Assembly (NCBI RefSeq): GCF_011089895.1
Contig: NZ_JAANAT010000005.1
Span: forward strand, 186,001-250,000
Reading direction: 5' to 3'
DNA length: 64,000 nucleotides
Source of the DNA: Mucilaginibacter inviolabilis
GTDB lineage: Bacteria; Bacteroidota; Bacteroidia; Sphingobacteriales; Sphingobacteriaceae
Shown piece after piece: positions 49,755-58,344 of this stretch. Every line of letters starts with the position of its first letter. Positions within the stretch are counted from its first letter, which is position 1. The notes beneath the pieces were generated by a model. That model was given only the letters and a program-made list of their open reading frames with translations, searched no databases and was not told the DNA's origin. The translations under genes were made by a program, and so were the position numbers.

Positions 49755-50765
49755 TTACAATTCAAACTGCTGAGCCAGCAATTCATATGACTTTAGCCTG
49801 TCGTCAAAATTTTCGGTGATGGTTACGGCCATAATTTCATCCACATCATAATCCTCGGCCAGCCAGGTGAGTTTTTTCTTGATCTCCATGGGTGTGCCGG
49901 TAATTACGCGGTAGCTGTTCTGCCTGATGCGTTCCAGTTCGCTTGGGGTATATACCTCGTCTTTCACATCGGCATAACTCAGCGGAACAATGGGACCGCC
50001 TTTTTCAAACTGCAAAAACCGGTGATCCATCACGGCCCGGTGCTGCTTTATTTTCTCCTCATCTTCTGAGCAAAAAACAAATATGGCAACGTTTACCTCC
50101 GGCTGAGCCAGATCATCCGACGGTTGAAAACGTTCGCGGTACAGCTTCACATTGAGCGGACCGCCGCTTGGGTTTATAAAATGCGCAAAAGAAAAGCCCA
50201 TACCAAAATGCGCGGCAAACAACCCGCTTTGTCCGCTTGAACTTAACAGCCATTTATCGGGCACGGTTTTCACCTGTGGGATAGCCCTGATGCGAGCCTG
50301 TATGGTGCCGGGTTCATAGGTATCGTGAAAATAATTGTTCAGATCGGTCAGCTGTTCTACAAAATCATCTTCCCTGAATTGGTTTGAAGGATTAAGCACC
50401 GACGCTGTAATACGATCGGTACCCGGTGCACGGCCCATGCCCAGGTCGATACGGCCCGGAAAAAGCGCTTCGAGCATCCTGAAGTTTTCGGCAACTTTAA
50501 GGGTACTGTGATTAGGCATCATGATACCTCCCGAGCCAATACGCATACGCTGGGTTTGCGAGGCCAGGTAAGCGATGAGTACTTCGGGTGTTGAACCGGC
50601 CAGGATGCCGGTGTTATGGTGCTCGGAAACCCAGTAACGGGTGTAGCCCAGCTGTTCGGTATATTTTGCTAATTGGATGGTTTCTTTTACGGCCTGCTCG
50701 GCAGTGGCGCCTTTTCTTATCGGCGACTGGTCGAGCACGCTTAAACGGATTTTCTTTGTGTCCAT
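49755..50765 (-). CDS. LLM-class flavin-dependent oxidoreductase
   Basis: 336 residues from ATG 50765 (MDTKKIRLSVLDQSPIRKG). Luciferase-like monooxygenase fold using FMN: GYTRYWVSEHHNTGILAGSTPEVLIAYLASQT, RIGSGGIMMPNHSTLKVAENFRMLEALFPGRIDLGMGRAPG and the C-terminal ITGTPMEIKKKLTWLAEDYDVDEIMAV. It resembles the YwbO/MsnO-like group with unknown substrates. Confidence 0.9.
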   Translation of the reverse strand: MDTKKIRLSVLDQSPIRKGATAEQAVKETIQLAKYTEQLGYTRYWVSEHHNTGILAGSTPEVLIAYLASQTQRMRIGSGGIMMPNHSTLKVAENFRMLEALFPGRIDLGMGRAPGTDRITASVLNPSNQFREDDFVEQLTDLNNYFHDTYEPGTIQARIRAIPQVKTVPDKWLLSSSGQSGLFAAHFGMGFSFAHFINPSGGPLNVKLYRERFQPSDDLAQPEVNVAIFVFCSEDEEKIKQHRAVMDHRFLQFEKGGPIVPLSYADVKDEVYTPSELERIRQNSYRVITGTPMEIKKKLTWLAEDYDVDEIMAVTITENFDDRLKSYELLAQQFEL

Positions 50766-50843
50766 AATGATGATAAACACAAATGTAATGATAGGGTTGC
50801 TGCCCGGGTTTATGAGCGCCTTTTTATGGCATTGGGATTATAT

Positions 50844-50937
50844 AAGCCCCCTCTAAATCTCCCCCTAAAGGGGGAGACTTTTAAAATCACTTTGGCTATT
50901 TAAAGCCCTCCCCTTCAGGGGAGGGTTGGGTGGGGCT
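50844..50937. repeat. C/G-rich paired element upstream of the LLM gene
   Basis: Left arm: AAGCCCCCTCTAAATCTCCC with CCTAAAGGGGGAGACTTT. Right arm: CCCTCCCCTTCAGGGGAGGG with TTGGGTGGGGCT. It fills the gap to the MaoC gene, whose stop codon begins 1 base after the right arm. Confidence 0.8.
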
Positions 50938-50938
50938 A

Positions 50939-51400
50939 CTAATCAATAAAATGATACAGAAAAACCACATCACCGGCAAAGGCGGGTTTCTTTTGACCTT
51001 CAATTTCCAGTTCGATGGTCATGGTGGTTTTGGTAACGCCGCGTAAGTTAATCAGGCTGGAGAGTTTCACTTTCAGTCGTACTTTGTCATTTACCAACAC
51101 TGGCTGAGCAAAACGCAGGTTTTCGATACCGTAGTTGATCTCCATTTTAAGATTGCGGATATCGGCCACCTGTTTCCACAAATAAGGGATGAGCGACAAG
51201 GTCAAATAACCATGAGCGATGGTTGTTTTAAAAGGGCTTTCGGTTTTAGCTTTTTCCGGATCGGTATGGATCCACTGATGATCAAGCGTCGCATCGGCAA
51301 ATTTATTGATCTGTTCCTGGGTGATGGTATGCCATTCAGATACCCCTAAATCTTTACCTAATTGCTCCTCAAATTCGTTATAGTTATTAATAATGATCAT
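50939..51400 (-). CDS. MaoC-family (R)-hydratase-like protein
   Basis: 153 residues, hot-dog fold. The motif FADATLDHQWIHTDPEKA contains the catalytic Asp and His, and IAHGYLTLSLIPYLW is the conserved helix. It hydrates enoyl thioesters to (R)-3-hydroxyacyl forms, or serves as a dehydratase. It is the last gene before a C/G-rich element and lies 66 bases downstream of the DNA ligase gene. Confidence 0.9.
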   Translation of the reverse strand: MIIINNYNEFEEQLGKDLGVSEWHTITQEQINKFADATLDHQWIHTDPEKAKTESPFKTTIAHGYLTLSLIPYLWKQVADIRNLKMEINYGIENLRFAQPVLVNDKVRLKVKLSSLINLRGVTKTTMTIELEIEGQKKPAFAGDVVFLYHFID

Positions 51401-51466
51401 CCGTGTGCGGTTTATAATTTGTACAGCAAAGTAAATAAATTAATCAGGTGAAGCAGTATTAAATTA

Positions 51467-53083
51467 TCAATCGCCCAGCAAAGCCTTTAAATTCTCCAAA
51501 GTATCGGCCTCTTCTTTAGGTTTATCATGTCGCCACCGCAGTATACGCGGAAAACGCAGGGCGATGCCCGATTTATGCCGGCTTGACCGGTTAATACCTT
51601 CAAAGCCTATCTCAAACACTAGTTCGGGCTTTACGGTACGCACCGGGCCAAATTTTTCGATGGTGTTGCGTTTGATGAAATAATCAACCTTATTGATCTC
51701 TGCATCAGTTAAGCCCGAATACGCTTTGGCAAAAGGCACCAGTTTATCGCCATCCCAAACGGCAAAGGTATAATCGGTGTACAGGTCGGCCCTGCGACCG
51801 TGGCCTTTTTGGGCGTATATCATCACCGCATCGACCGACAGCGGATCGATCTTCCATTTCCACCAGTCGCCCCGGCGGCGCCCCACCTGGTAGGTGGCGC
51901 TTTTGCGCTTCAGCATAATACCTTCGGCTATCATAGCGCGCGATTGCTCCCTGATCAGCCCAAGCTCATCCCAGGTATCAAACTTAATCAATGCCGATAT
52001 CCGGAACACTTCCGGATAGGGCGTTGCTGCCTGTAATTGCTCCAGTATGGCCCGTCGTTCTGTTTGGGTTTTATAACGGATATCTTCGCCCGCATATTCC
52101 AAACAATCATAAGCGATCAGGGCGACAGGGCTTTCTTCCAGTATTTTCTTACTTAAATTTTTACGCCCGATTCGGGTTTGCAGTACATTAAAAGGCATGG
52201 GTAAGCCGTTTTGAAAGCTCAGTATCTCGCCGTCAATCACGGTACCATCGGGCAGGGCATTTAAAAAAGGGTGCAGCTCCGGAAACTTTTCGGTAGCCAG
52301 GTCTTCGCCCCTGCTCCAGATAAATATTTCGCCGCCTCGTTTGATGAGCTGAGCGCGTATGCCATCCCACTTCCATTCGGCCTGCCAATCAGCAGCATCG
52401 CCAAGTGCGGCGCCTACTTCGGCGGGAGTTTTTTGTTTCTCGGAGGTTTCCTGTATGGGATAGGCCAGGAAAAACGGATAGGGCCTCGATGTATTTTCGT
52501 TACTATCCTGCTCGTCCATCAATTGGGCATACTGATAAGTTTCGGGCTGCCAGCTCCCCATAATGCGGTGGGTAAGCACGGTAGCTGCCAACCCAGAAAT
52601 ATCTGCCAGCGCTTTGATCACCAGGTTTTGAGATACCCCTACCCTAAAGCTGCCGGTAAGCAGTTTATTAAATACAAACCGTTCCTGGCTATCGAGCATG
52701 GCCCATGAATCCAGTAGCCACAGCTTTTTTTCGGCTTCGGTTTTATCATTCAGCGCGTTAATTTCGGCTATCCATTCGGTAAGGGTTTTATTGCTGCTAC
52801 TGGCGGTTTCGGGCATCAGCAGCGCCATGGTTTCGGCCAGATCGCCCACCACATGATAGCTTTCTTCAAACAACCAGGCGGGTATATGAGATGCCTCGAT
52901 AGCCCAGGTACGCACCAGGGTAGAATTGATCTGCCGTTTGGGTTTACGCCCGGTGAACAGGGCTAGCATATGCATTTTATCGTTATCGGGTACAGTGTTA
53001 AAATAGTCTTTCAGTACCCTGACCTTTTCGTTGGTCTTGTTGGTTTCGTCTAACGACAGGAAAAGTTGGGCAAAGGCTTTCAT
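51467..53083 (-). CDS. ATP-dependent DNA ligase
   Basis: 538 residues. The adenylation site lysine is in EWKWDGIRAQLIKRG (KxDG), followed by SRGEDL, EILSF, and MLKRKSATYQVGRRRGDWWKWK (motifs IIIa-V), with the OB-fold end LVFEIGFEGINRSSRHKSGIALRFPRILRWRHDK. It belongs to the bacterial repair group that is encoded with a metallo-beta-lactamase-type exonuclease, whose gene overlaps its start by 4 bases (ATGA). Together they probably repair or process DNA ends. Confidence 0.93.
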   Translation of the reverse strand: MKAFAQLFLSLDETNKTNEKVRVLKDYFNTVPDNDKMHMLALFTGRKPKRQINSTLVRTWAIEASHIPAWLFEESYHVVGDLAETMALLMPETASSSNKTLTEWIAEINALNDKTEAEKKLWLLDSWAMLDSQERFVFNKLLTGSFRVGVSQNLVIKALADISGLAATVLTHRIMGSWQPETYQYAQLMDEQDSNENTSRPYPFFLAYPIQETSEKQKTPAEVGAALGDAADWQAEWKWDGIRAQLIKRGGEIFIWSRGEDLATEKFPELHPFLNALPDGTVIDGEILSFQNGLPMPFNVLQTRIGRKNLSKKILEESPVALIAYDCLEYAGEDIRYKTQTERRAILEQLQAATPYPEVFRISALIKFDTWDELGLIREQSRAMIAEGIMLKRKSATYQVGRRRGDWWKWKIDPLSVDAVMIYAQKGHGRRADLYTDYTFAVWDGDKLVPFAKAYSGLTDAEINKVDYFIKRNTIEKFGPVRTVKPELVFEIGFEGINRSSRHKSGIALRFPRILRWRHDKPKEEADTLENLKALLGD

Positions 53084-54183
53084 GAAACTGCCCCTCCAGT
53101 CTCACCTAAATCTTCTCCAAAGGAGAGGACATTACTTTCATTTTTATCCTGGTCTTCTTGCTTTTCCTCCGGAGGAGACTGAAGTGAAGCCTCCTCATCA
53201 TCTCCATACAAGGTATGCACCTCGTGGGCATCAAAACCTATCTCATTTAAATATCTTGAAAACGTGGCAGTATAGCCATGGGTAAGGTAAACGCTTTCGC
53301 AGCCGGTGGCATCAATGGCACTGATGAGTCCGTTCCAATCGGCATGATCAGAGAGTACAAAACCACGGTCGGCCGCCCGCCGGCGTTTGGCTCCGCGAAT
53401 AGCCATCCAGCCCGAGCAATAGCCAAAGCTATAAGGCTGAAATTTGCTCATCCAGGGCGTTCCTACCGATGATGGCGGCGCCAGGATGATCCCTTTTCGT
53501 ACTTCTTCTTTAGCAGAGTCGGGGGTAATTCTTTCCGTTGGATTTAATAGTACACCGTTACGGCGCAAAGCCTCGTTGGTATTTTCAATAACGCCATGGG
53601 TGTACACCTTGCCGTTAAACAGATCGAGATTTTGCAGTATGCGCTGGGCTTTGCCTAAGGAATAGCCTACCAAAACCGTAGCCATATTATTGTGCAGGTT
53701 ATCGCGCCACCAGTTATTGATGTCGTCAAATATCTGCACTTGGGGCTTCCAGGTGTAAACCGGCATACCAAAGGTACATTCCGAAATAAAGTGGTGACAT
53801 TTTACGGGTTCAAACGGGGTTGAAATACCATCATCCTCTACCTTATAATCGCCGGATACTACCCAAACCTCGCCCTGGTACTCCACCCTGATCTGTGCCG
53901 AACCGATTACATGCCCTGCCGGATATAGCGAAATGGATACGCCGTTTTTCATCACTGTTTCGCCATACTCCACGGTTTGCAGCCGAATTTCGCCAAGGCG
54001 ATAAAGCAATACTTCCCTTGACAGATGATGCGCCAGATAATGTTTGTGCCCCGGGTAAGCATGATCGGCATGTGCATGGGTGATCACAGCATCATGAACA
54101 GGCTGCCAGGGATCAATATAAAACTTGCCCCGGGTGCAATAAATCCCCCTGTCGGTAAACTCCAATAATGGTTTTTTAGCCAT
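53080..54183 (-). CDS. Ligase-associated DNA exonuclease (metallo-beta-lactamase fold)
   Basis: 367 residues from ATG 54183 (MAKKPLLEFTDRGIYCTRGK). The zinc motif ITHAHADHAYPGHK (HxHxDH) is near residues 38-51; YSLGKAQRI and LSDHADWNGLISAI are further nuclease blocks. The normal C-terminal end of the family is about HEVHTLYG. Here about 35 extra acidic residues follow (DDEEASLQSPPEEK...GETGGAVS), encoded by a C/G-rich-type repeat (53091-53185) in frame. The stop overlaps the ligase start, so the repeat had to keep the operon frame. Confidence 0.9.
   Translation of the reverse strand: MAKKPLLEFTDRGIYCTRGKFYIDPWQPVHDAVITHAHADHAYPGHKHYLAHHLSREVLLYRLGEIRLQTVEYGETVMKNGVSISLYPAGHVIGSAQIRVEYQGEVWVVSGDYKVEDDGISTPFEPVKCHHFISECTFGMPVYTWKPQVQIFDDINNWWRDNLHNNMATVLVGYSLGKAQRILQNLDLFNGKVYTHGVIENTNEALRRNGVLLNPTERITPDSAKEEVRKGIILAPPSSVGTPWMSKFQPYSFGYCSGWMAIRGAKRRRAADRGFVLSDHADWNGLISAIDATGCESVYLTHGYTATFSRYLNEIGFDAHEVHTLYGDDEEASLQSPPEEKQEDQDKNESNVLSFGEDLGETGGAVS
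53091..53185. repeat. Paired repeat inside the exonuclease coding sequence
   Basis: On the plus strand CCCCTCCAGTCTCACCTAAA with TCTTCTCCAAAGGAGAGG at the left, and TTTTCCTCCGGAGGAGACTG with AAG at the right. CAGTCTC and GAGACTG are inverted, and CTCCAAAGGAG is the core palindrome. The layout (C-run, short spacer, core, interior, core, G-run) equals that of the intergenic C/G-rich elements. Confidence 0.65.
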
Positions 54184-54218
54184 GGTGTTAACATAACCCA
54201 CGGAGAGCCAATTGGTTT

Positions 54219-54244
54219 GCCCCCTAACCCCCTAAAGGGGGGAA
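54219..54244. repeat. Solo arm of the C/G-rich element
   Basis: GCCCCCTAACCCCCTAAAGG with GGGGAA, a single arm of the family seen at 10778, 41312 and 63225. No partner arm was found within 300 bases. Confidence 0.75.
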
Positions 54245-54338
54245 CTTTTGATTTGATGAATTAATCACAGCAGAATCTGTAAAAACAATCAATCATCCGG
54301 CGGTATGTATTAATGCGCATTGCACAGCCCGTTGCCCT

Positions 54339-54812
54339 TTAGCGCGATAGTTCATCCCTAACCTTGCTAAAGAACTGCAATTCATCTGCAGATAGCTTAT
54401 CTTTTTGAAATATGATCACAAAGCGGTACGGCTGGTTCACCACAATAAAAACAGCACTGCTCCTGATATCTATTTGCTTTACCCATGCCTTCCATTCTTT
54501 TACCTCCGATAGATCTTTATTTCGATGTTTGATGATGATATTTTGCTCATTAAATTCAACATCGGCGTCAAAGGAACTCCTTTTTGCCATCATCTTTGAA
54601 CTAAAATGGTATACAGGGATCAGGATCACGACAATAAAGACCAGGAAATAAACCAATGCCGAAATAATAACACCCAATTGATTTAACGGACAAACCCAGG
54701 CAAGCAGCAACATTCCCAATAAATACCGCCAGATACTTTTCTTAAAAAAGAAAAATATTTTAGCCCGGAGTATCAGACTATAATTTGATTGTATCCTTTT
54801 GATAACTACCAT
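54339..54812 (-). CDS. Membrane protein, YcxB-like (hypothetical)
   Basis: About 157 residues from ATG 54812 (an earlier ATG at 54842 is possible). Two hydrophobic segments (about 30-46 and 50-72) are followed by a soluble domain whose FNEQNIIIKHRNKDLSEVKEWKAWVKQID and the DKLSADELQFFSKVRDEL end resemble the YcxB-like family. Function unknown. A single gene. Confidence 0.65.
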   Translation of the reverse strand: MVVIKRIQSNYSLILRAKIFFFFKKSIWRYLLGMLLLAWVCPLNQLGVIISALVYFLVFIVVILIPVYHFSSKMMAKRSSFDADVEFNEQNIIIKHRNKDLSEVKEWKAWVKQIDIRSSAVFIVVNQPYRFVIIFQKDKLSADELQFFSKVRDELSR

Positions 54813-54913
54813 TATGTATGATTTATGATCGTCTATGGCCAAATATAATCATCCACAGATAATGTCACCTCAACAATTGAAAGTAAAAACCGGACGGCGG
54901 TTAGTTCAAAAAA

Positions 54914-55013
54914 AATGTGCAGATGTGCAAATTTGAGATGTGCAGATTTTTTTATTGCCTGCTTTTCTGATCATTTGCATATCTGCACATTTGAAATTTG
55001 TGCATTCAGCCTT
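54914..55013. repeat. Palindromic word-repeat island Q (TGCACATC type)
   Basis: Left: AATGTGCAGATGTGCAAATT and TGAGATGTGCAGATTT. Right: TCATTTGCATATCTGCACAT with TTGAAATTTGTGCATT. Same vocabulary as islands K, M and the half island at 45552. Confidence 0.8.
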
Positions 55014-55019
55014 TGAGGC

Positions 55020-57167
55020 TTATGGTTTCATCCCGGTGCTGGTTAGTTTGGGCTCCAGGCTAATGTAGTCGGTCATGATCTGGCCGGCTTCTTTTTTTAC
55101 AAAATCCAGATCCTCATCTTTGGGTTTGGTTTGTCCTTTTTTAAGGGCCGGTAAACCGAAAGCTATCCTACGCAGGTTATTACGTTCAAATGCTTTCTTT
55201 TCGTCGGCATCGCGTTGTTTCTTTAGGGCGGCTTCGTTCAGGGTTACGCTGTCTTCGGCATCATGTTTTTTGAAATCGGCAATATCTTCCAGCATATATT
55301 TATAGCTATCGCTGGTAGCCATACGCTGATCATGCAGTTTCTGCAGCTGCGGTAAAACCGTATTAAAGTTGCCTACTTTGGTATAATCAGTTTTAGCGAT
55401 GATATCAAATGGCATAGCCGAAGGCTCGGTATCCTCACCATATTTATCCAGCGGAATTAATGATGGGAATGAAATATCCGGTGTTACCCCTTTATGCTGT
55501 GTTGAATTACCACTGATGCGGTAAAACTTGGCAATAGTAAGGTTAAGCTGTCCGTAAGTGCTTTGGCTGCCGGTTGATATTGGTTTCTTCCCTCCAGTTG
55601 CGGCGCCTGCCAGCTGGTTAATTTTATCACGTATCGGCGAACCTAAAACCCTGTCCAGATCAATAGCGCTTTGAACCGATCCTTTACCATAAGTTTGTGA
55701 ACCCATGATAATACCACGACCATAATCCTGTATCGCCCCGGCAAATATTTCGGATGCTGATGCACTGAAACGATCAACCAGGATACTCAACGGACCTGAA
55801 TAGGCTATTGCAGGATCATCATCTTTATCTACCTCTATCTGACCCTGGGTATCTTTAACCTGTACTACCGGACCGGTTTTAACGAATAAACCGGTAAGCT
55901 CAATGGCTTCCATTAAAGATCCACCGCCATTTTCGCGCAGGTCAATGATCACACCGTCTACATTTTGTTGTTTCAGGGTGTCCAGTATCAGCTTAACATC
56001 GTGGGTGGTGCTTTTGTAATTCGGGTTACCTGCTTTATAATCGTTAAAGTCGATATAGAAAGCCGGGATAGATATCACCCCTATTTTAACCGCTTTACCA
56101 TTGCTGTTATAAGTACGGATCTCTTTTTTGGCCGATTGATCTTTCAGGATGATCTTTTCACGTACCAGTTCAACAATTTTTGGTTTGCTGCCGGCACCTG
56201 CACCTGCTGGTAATATTTCCAATTTAACTACGGTACCTTTTGATCCGCGGATGATGGCAATAGCATTATCAACCCTCCAGCCTATGATATTCTGGAATTC
56301 GCCGGTTTTGCCCTGGGCCACACCTACTATACGGTCGTTGATGTTAACCTGGTGGCTTTTATCTGCCGGACCACCCGGAACTACTGTTTTTATAGTCACA
56401 TATTCGTTTTCGGTAAGCAGCGAAGCGCCGATACCTTCCAACTGGCGCGACATTTCGATATTAAAGTTGGCCGCATTTGATGGATTAAAGTAATTAGTGT
56501 GCGGATCAATAGCCTCGGTAAAGGCATCCATAAAGTACTGGAAAACATCTTGGTTGGATAGCTTATTGGCCTGCGTTAATAAATTCTGGTAACGTTTTTT
56601 AAGCGTTTCCTTATTTTTAGCCATATCGCTGTTGGCCAATTTTAAATTCAACAGATCGTATTTTACACGTTGTGTCCACATGGCGTCCATATCAGCCTGT
56701 GTAGCCGGCCATGGCAGTTTATCACGATCATAAACAAAGTTTTCATCTTTATTGAAATCAAAGTTTGAATTGATCTGCGCCAAAGAATAGTTTACATGCT
56801 CCAGATACCTTTTTTGAAATACGTTGAATATATAAAACGCATTATTCAAATTCCCGCTTTTCAGATCGTCGTCTAAAACGGTTTTATATTTTTCAAAATC
56901 TTTGATATCAGATGCTAAAAAATAGCTGTGGTTTTCGTCCAACAGTTTAATGTAACGATCAAAAACCACGGTTGAAATAGAATCATTCAGGTCAACCTTT
57001 TTGTAGTTGTGATTCAATATCAGTGAAGTGATCTGCTTACAAACAACGCTTTGCTGTTCGTCGGGTTGCAAATCGGTTGAGCCTGGGACTTTTATTGGTT
57101 TTGACGGCGACGCTTTACAAGCAAGTGCGGCAGCCAATAGCAATACTAAATATACTTTCTTAAACAT
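55020..57167 (-). CDS. Carboxy-terminal processing protease (S41, tail-specific)
   Basis: 715 residues from ATG 57167 (MFKKVYLVLLLAAALACKAS, a lipoprotein-type signal; an upstream frame adds 14 residues). A helical N-terminal domain (about 35-230), a PDZ domain (MSRQLEGIGASLLTENEYVTIKTVVPGGPADKS), the S41 protease domain with the catalytic Ser in DRFSASASEIFAGAIQDYG and Lys in QTYGKGSVQ, and a C-terminal DUF3340-like region. It degrades or trims periplasmic proteins from their C-termini. It is placed between two repeat islands and is a single gene. Confidence 0.93.
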   Translation of the reverse strand: MFKKVYLVLLLAAALACKASPSKPIKVPGSTDLQPDEQQSVVCKQITSLILNHNYKKVDLNDSISTVVFDRYIKLLDENHSYFLASDIKDFEKYKTVLDDDLKSGNLNNAFYIFNVFQKRYLEHVNYSLAQINSNFDFNKDENFVYDRDKLPWPATQADMDAMWTQRVKYDLLNLKLANSDMAKNKETLKKRYQNLLTQANKLSNQDVFQYFMDAFTEAIDPHTNYFNPSNAANFNIEMSRQLEGIGASLLTENEYVTIKTVVPGGPADKSHQVNINDRIVGVAQGKTGEFQNIIGWRVDNAIAIIRGSKGTVVKLEILPAGAGAGSKPKIVELVREKIILKDQSAKKEIRTYNSNGKAVKIGVISIPAFYIDFNDYKAGNPNYKSTTHDVKLILDTLKQQNVDGVIIDLRENGGGSLMEAIELTGLFVKTGPVVQVKDTQGQIEVDKDDDPAIAYSGPLSILVDRFSASASEIFAGAIQDYGRGIIMGSQTYGKGSVQSAIDLDRVLGSPIRDKINQLAGAATGGKKPISTGSQSTYGQLNLTIAKFYRISGNSTQHKGVTPDISFPSLIPLDKYGEDTEPSAMPFDIIAKTDYTKVGNFNTVLPQLQKLHDQRMATSDSYKYMLEDIADFKKHDAEDSVTLNEAALKKQRDADEKKAFERNNLRRIAFGLPALKKGQTKPKDEDLDFVKKEAGQIMTDYISLEPKLTSTGMKP

Positions 57168-57246
57168 ATCTTTTACTGTAGTTAAGTCGGGGTTTGTGTA
57201 AAACATCAATACTTGTGCCTTTTATTAATTTGCTAATGTAAATAAA

Positions 57247-57271
57247 AAGAGACAGTGAAATACTGTCTCTT
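57247..57271 (-). terminator. Rho-independent terminator
   Basis: AAGAGACAGT (57247-57256) pairs with ACTGTCTCTT (57262-57271) around GAAAT; on the minus strand it is followed by TTTATT, so it ends the 57353-57976 gene. Confidence 0.8.
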
Positions 57272-57352
57272 AATTACAATAACAATTATACGATAATGTT
57301 TTGCTTGTAGTATATAACTACCAGCATTTTACGCTATTGTTACATAAAATTT

Positions 57353-57976
57353 TTACTTTATAGCTGAATTGCCGTCACTATCAGTCGTTTCGGCGTAACG
57401 AATCTCGGTTTTCAGGCGGGTTTTGTTCTCTTCCAGGTAACGCATTTGTTTATCAACTGCGGCTACATCCATGGTAAGGCCTAATGAACTGGCCAGGGTA
57501 CGGGCTTCTATCAGGTCCTGTTTAGCTTGCGGAAAATCGCCATAGCCGGTTTTTACCGCGGCCAGGTTAATGAGGTTAGTGATGGTATGCCGGCTATCAT
57601 TTTGCTGGCGCGATATCTGCAAACTTTGCAGCAAATACCATTTAGCCTCTGACAGCCTGTTCTGTTTCAGATACATTTGAGCCAGATCGCTGAAATTATA
57701 GCTGGCCGAATTATAAACCCGGAAACGCATATTATGCTGTGCTGTTTTCATTACCGACGCCTCCATCAGGAAAAGGGCATACGGAGTACGCTCTATTTGA
57801 GCATACATGATTTTGGGTTTTGTAATCTGTGCAACGGGTAATCTTTTGATGGAGTGATCCTTCAAAAGCGCAATCTGCGGATAGCGTTCATGCTTTCTGA
57901 AAGGGTTGTACTTATACCACTGTGCAGATGCAGAAAGGCTAAGTGAACATAAGAATACAAGTAAAATGATTCTCAT
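57353..57976 (-). CDS. Secreted TPR-like protein
   Basis: 207 residues. Signal peptide MRIILLVFLCSLSLSASAQ. Residues about 85-180 contain helical pairs of TPR character (LAQMYLKQNRLSEAKWYLLQSLQI and LAAVKTGYGDFPQAKQDLIEARTLA). The N-terminal part (about 20-80) and the charged tail are unassigned. It is probably periplasmic and a protein-interaction module; function unknown. Confidence 0.7.
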   Translation of the reverse strand: MRIILLVFLCSLSLSASAQWYKYNPFRKHERYPQIALLKDHSIKRLPVAQITKPKIMYAQIERTPYALFLMEASVMKTAQHNMRFRVYNSASYNFSDLAQMYLKQNRLSEAKWYLLQSLQISRQQNDSRHTITNLINLAAVKTGYGDFPQAKQDLIEARTLASSLGLTMDVAAVDKQMRYLEENKTRLKTEIRYAETTDSDGNSAIK

Positions 57977-58185
57977 TTAATCTTTTTAACGGGCTTAATT
58001 AAATTAATTAGCAAACAAATATAATAATATAATATTACAGTTATGCAATACCTGGGGTGGGGTAAATGCTACACGTAGCTACTTAAACGTAGTAAATTAA
58101 CTAATGTTATAATTAATTATTTTAATTTTTATTCAAAAAAAGCCATTTGAGTTTGATTCAGATTATTTATCTATCATGTAAAAAT

Positions 58186-58318
58186 CATTGCCGTTGACTT
58201 TAGTCAACGGAATGGTGACGGAGAAACAAATGGCTTTAGCCAAAATACCGCTTAGATAATTGGGCTGAAGCCCGTCTTAACAGTTTCTTTTTACCGTTGA
58301 CTAAAGTCACCGGCAATG
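58186..58318. repeat. Palindromic island R (GACTTTAGTCAACGG type)
   Basis: CATTGCCGTTGACTTTAGTC with AACGG on the left; ACCGTTGACTAAAGTCACCG with GCAATG on the right. Inside are GGCTTTAGCC (58232-58241) and GGGCTGAAGCCC (58262-58273), smaller palindromes of the same AAAGTC/AAGCC type. The rest of the 368-base gap (57977-58344) is AT-rich with nothing recognised. Confidence 0.75.
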
Positions 58319-58344
58319 AATAATCTCCGTTTTAAACAGTTGCT

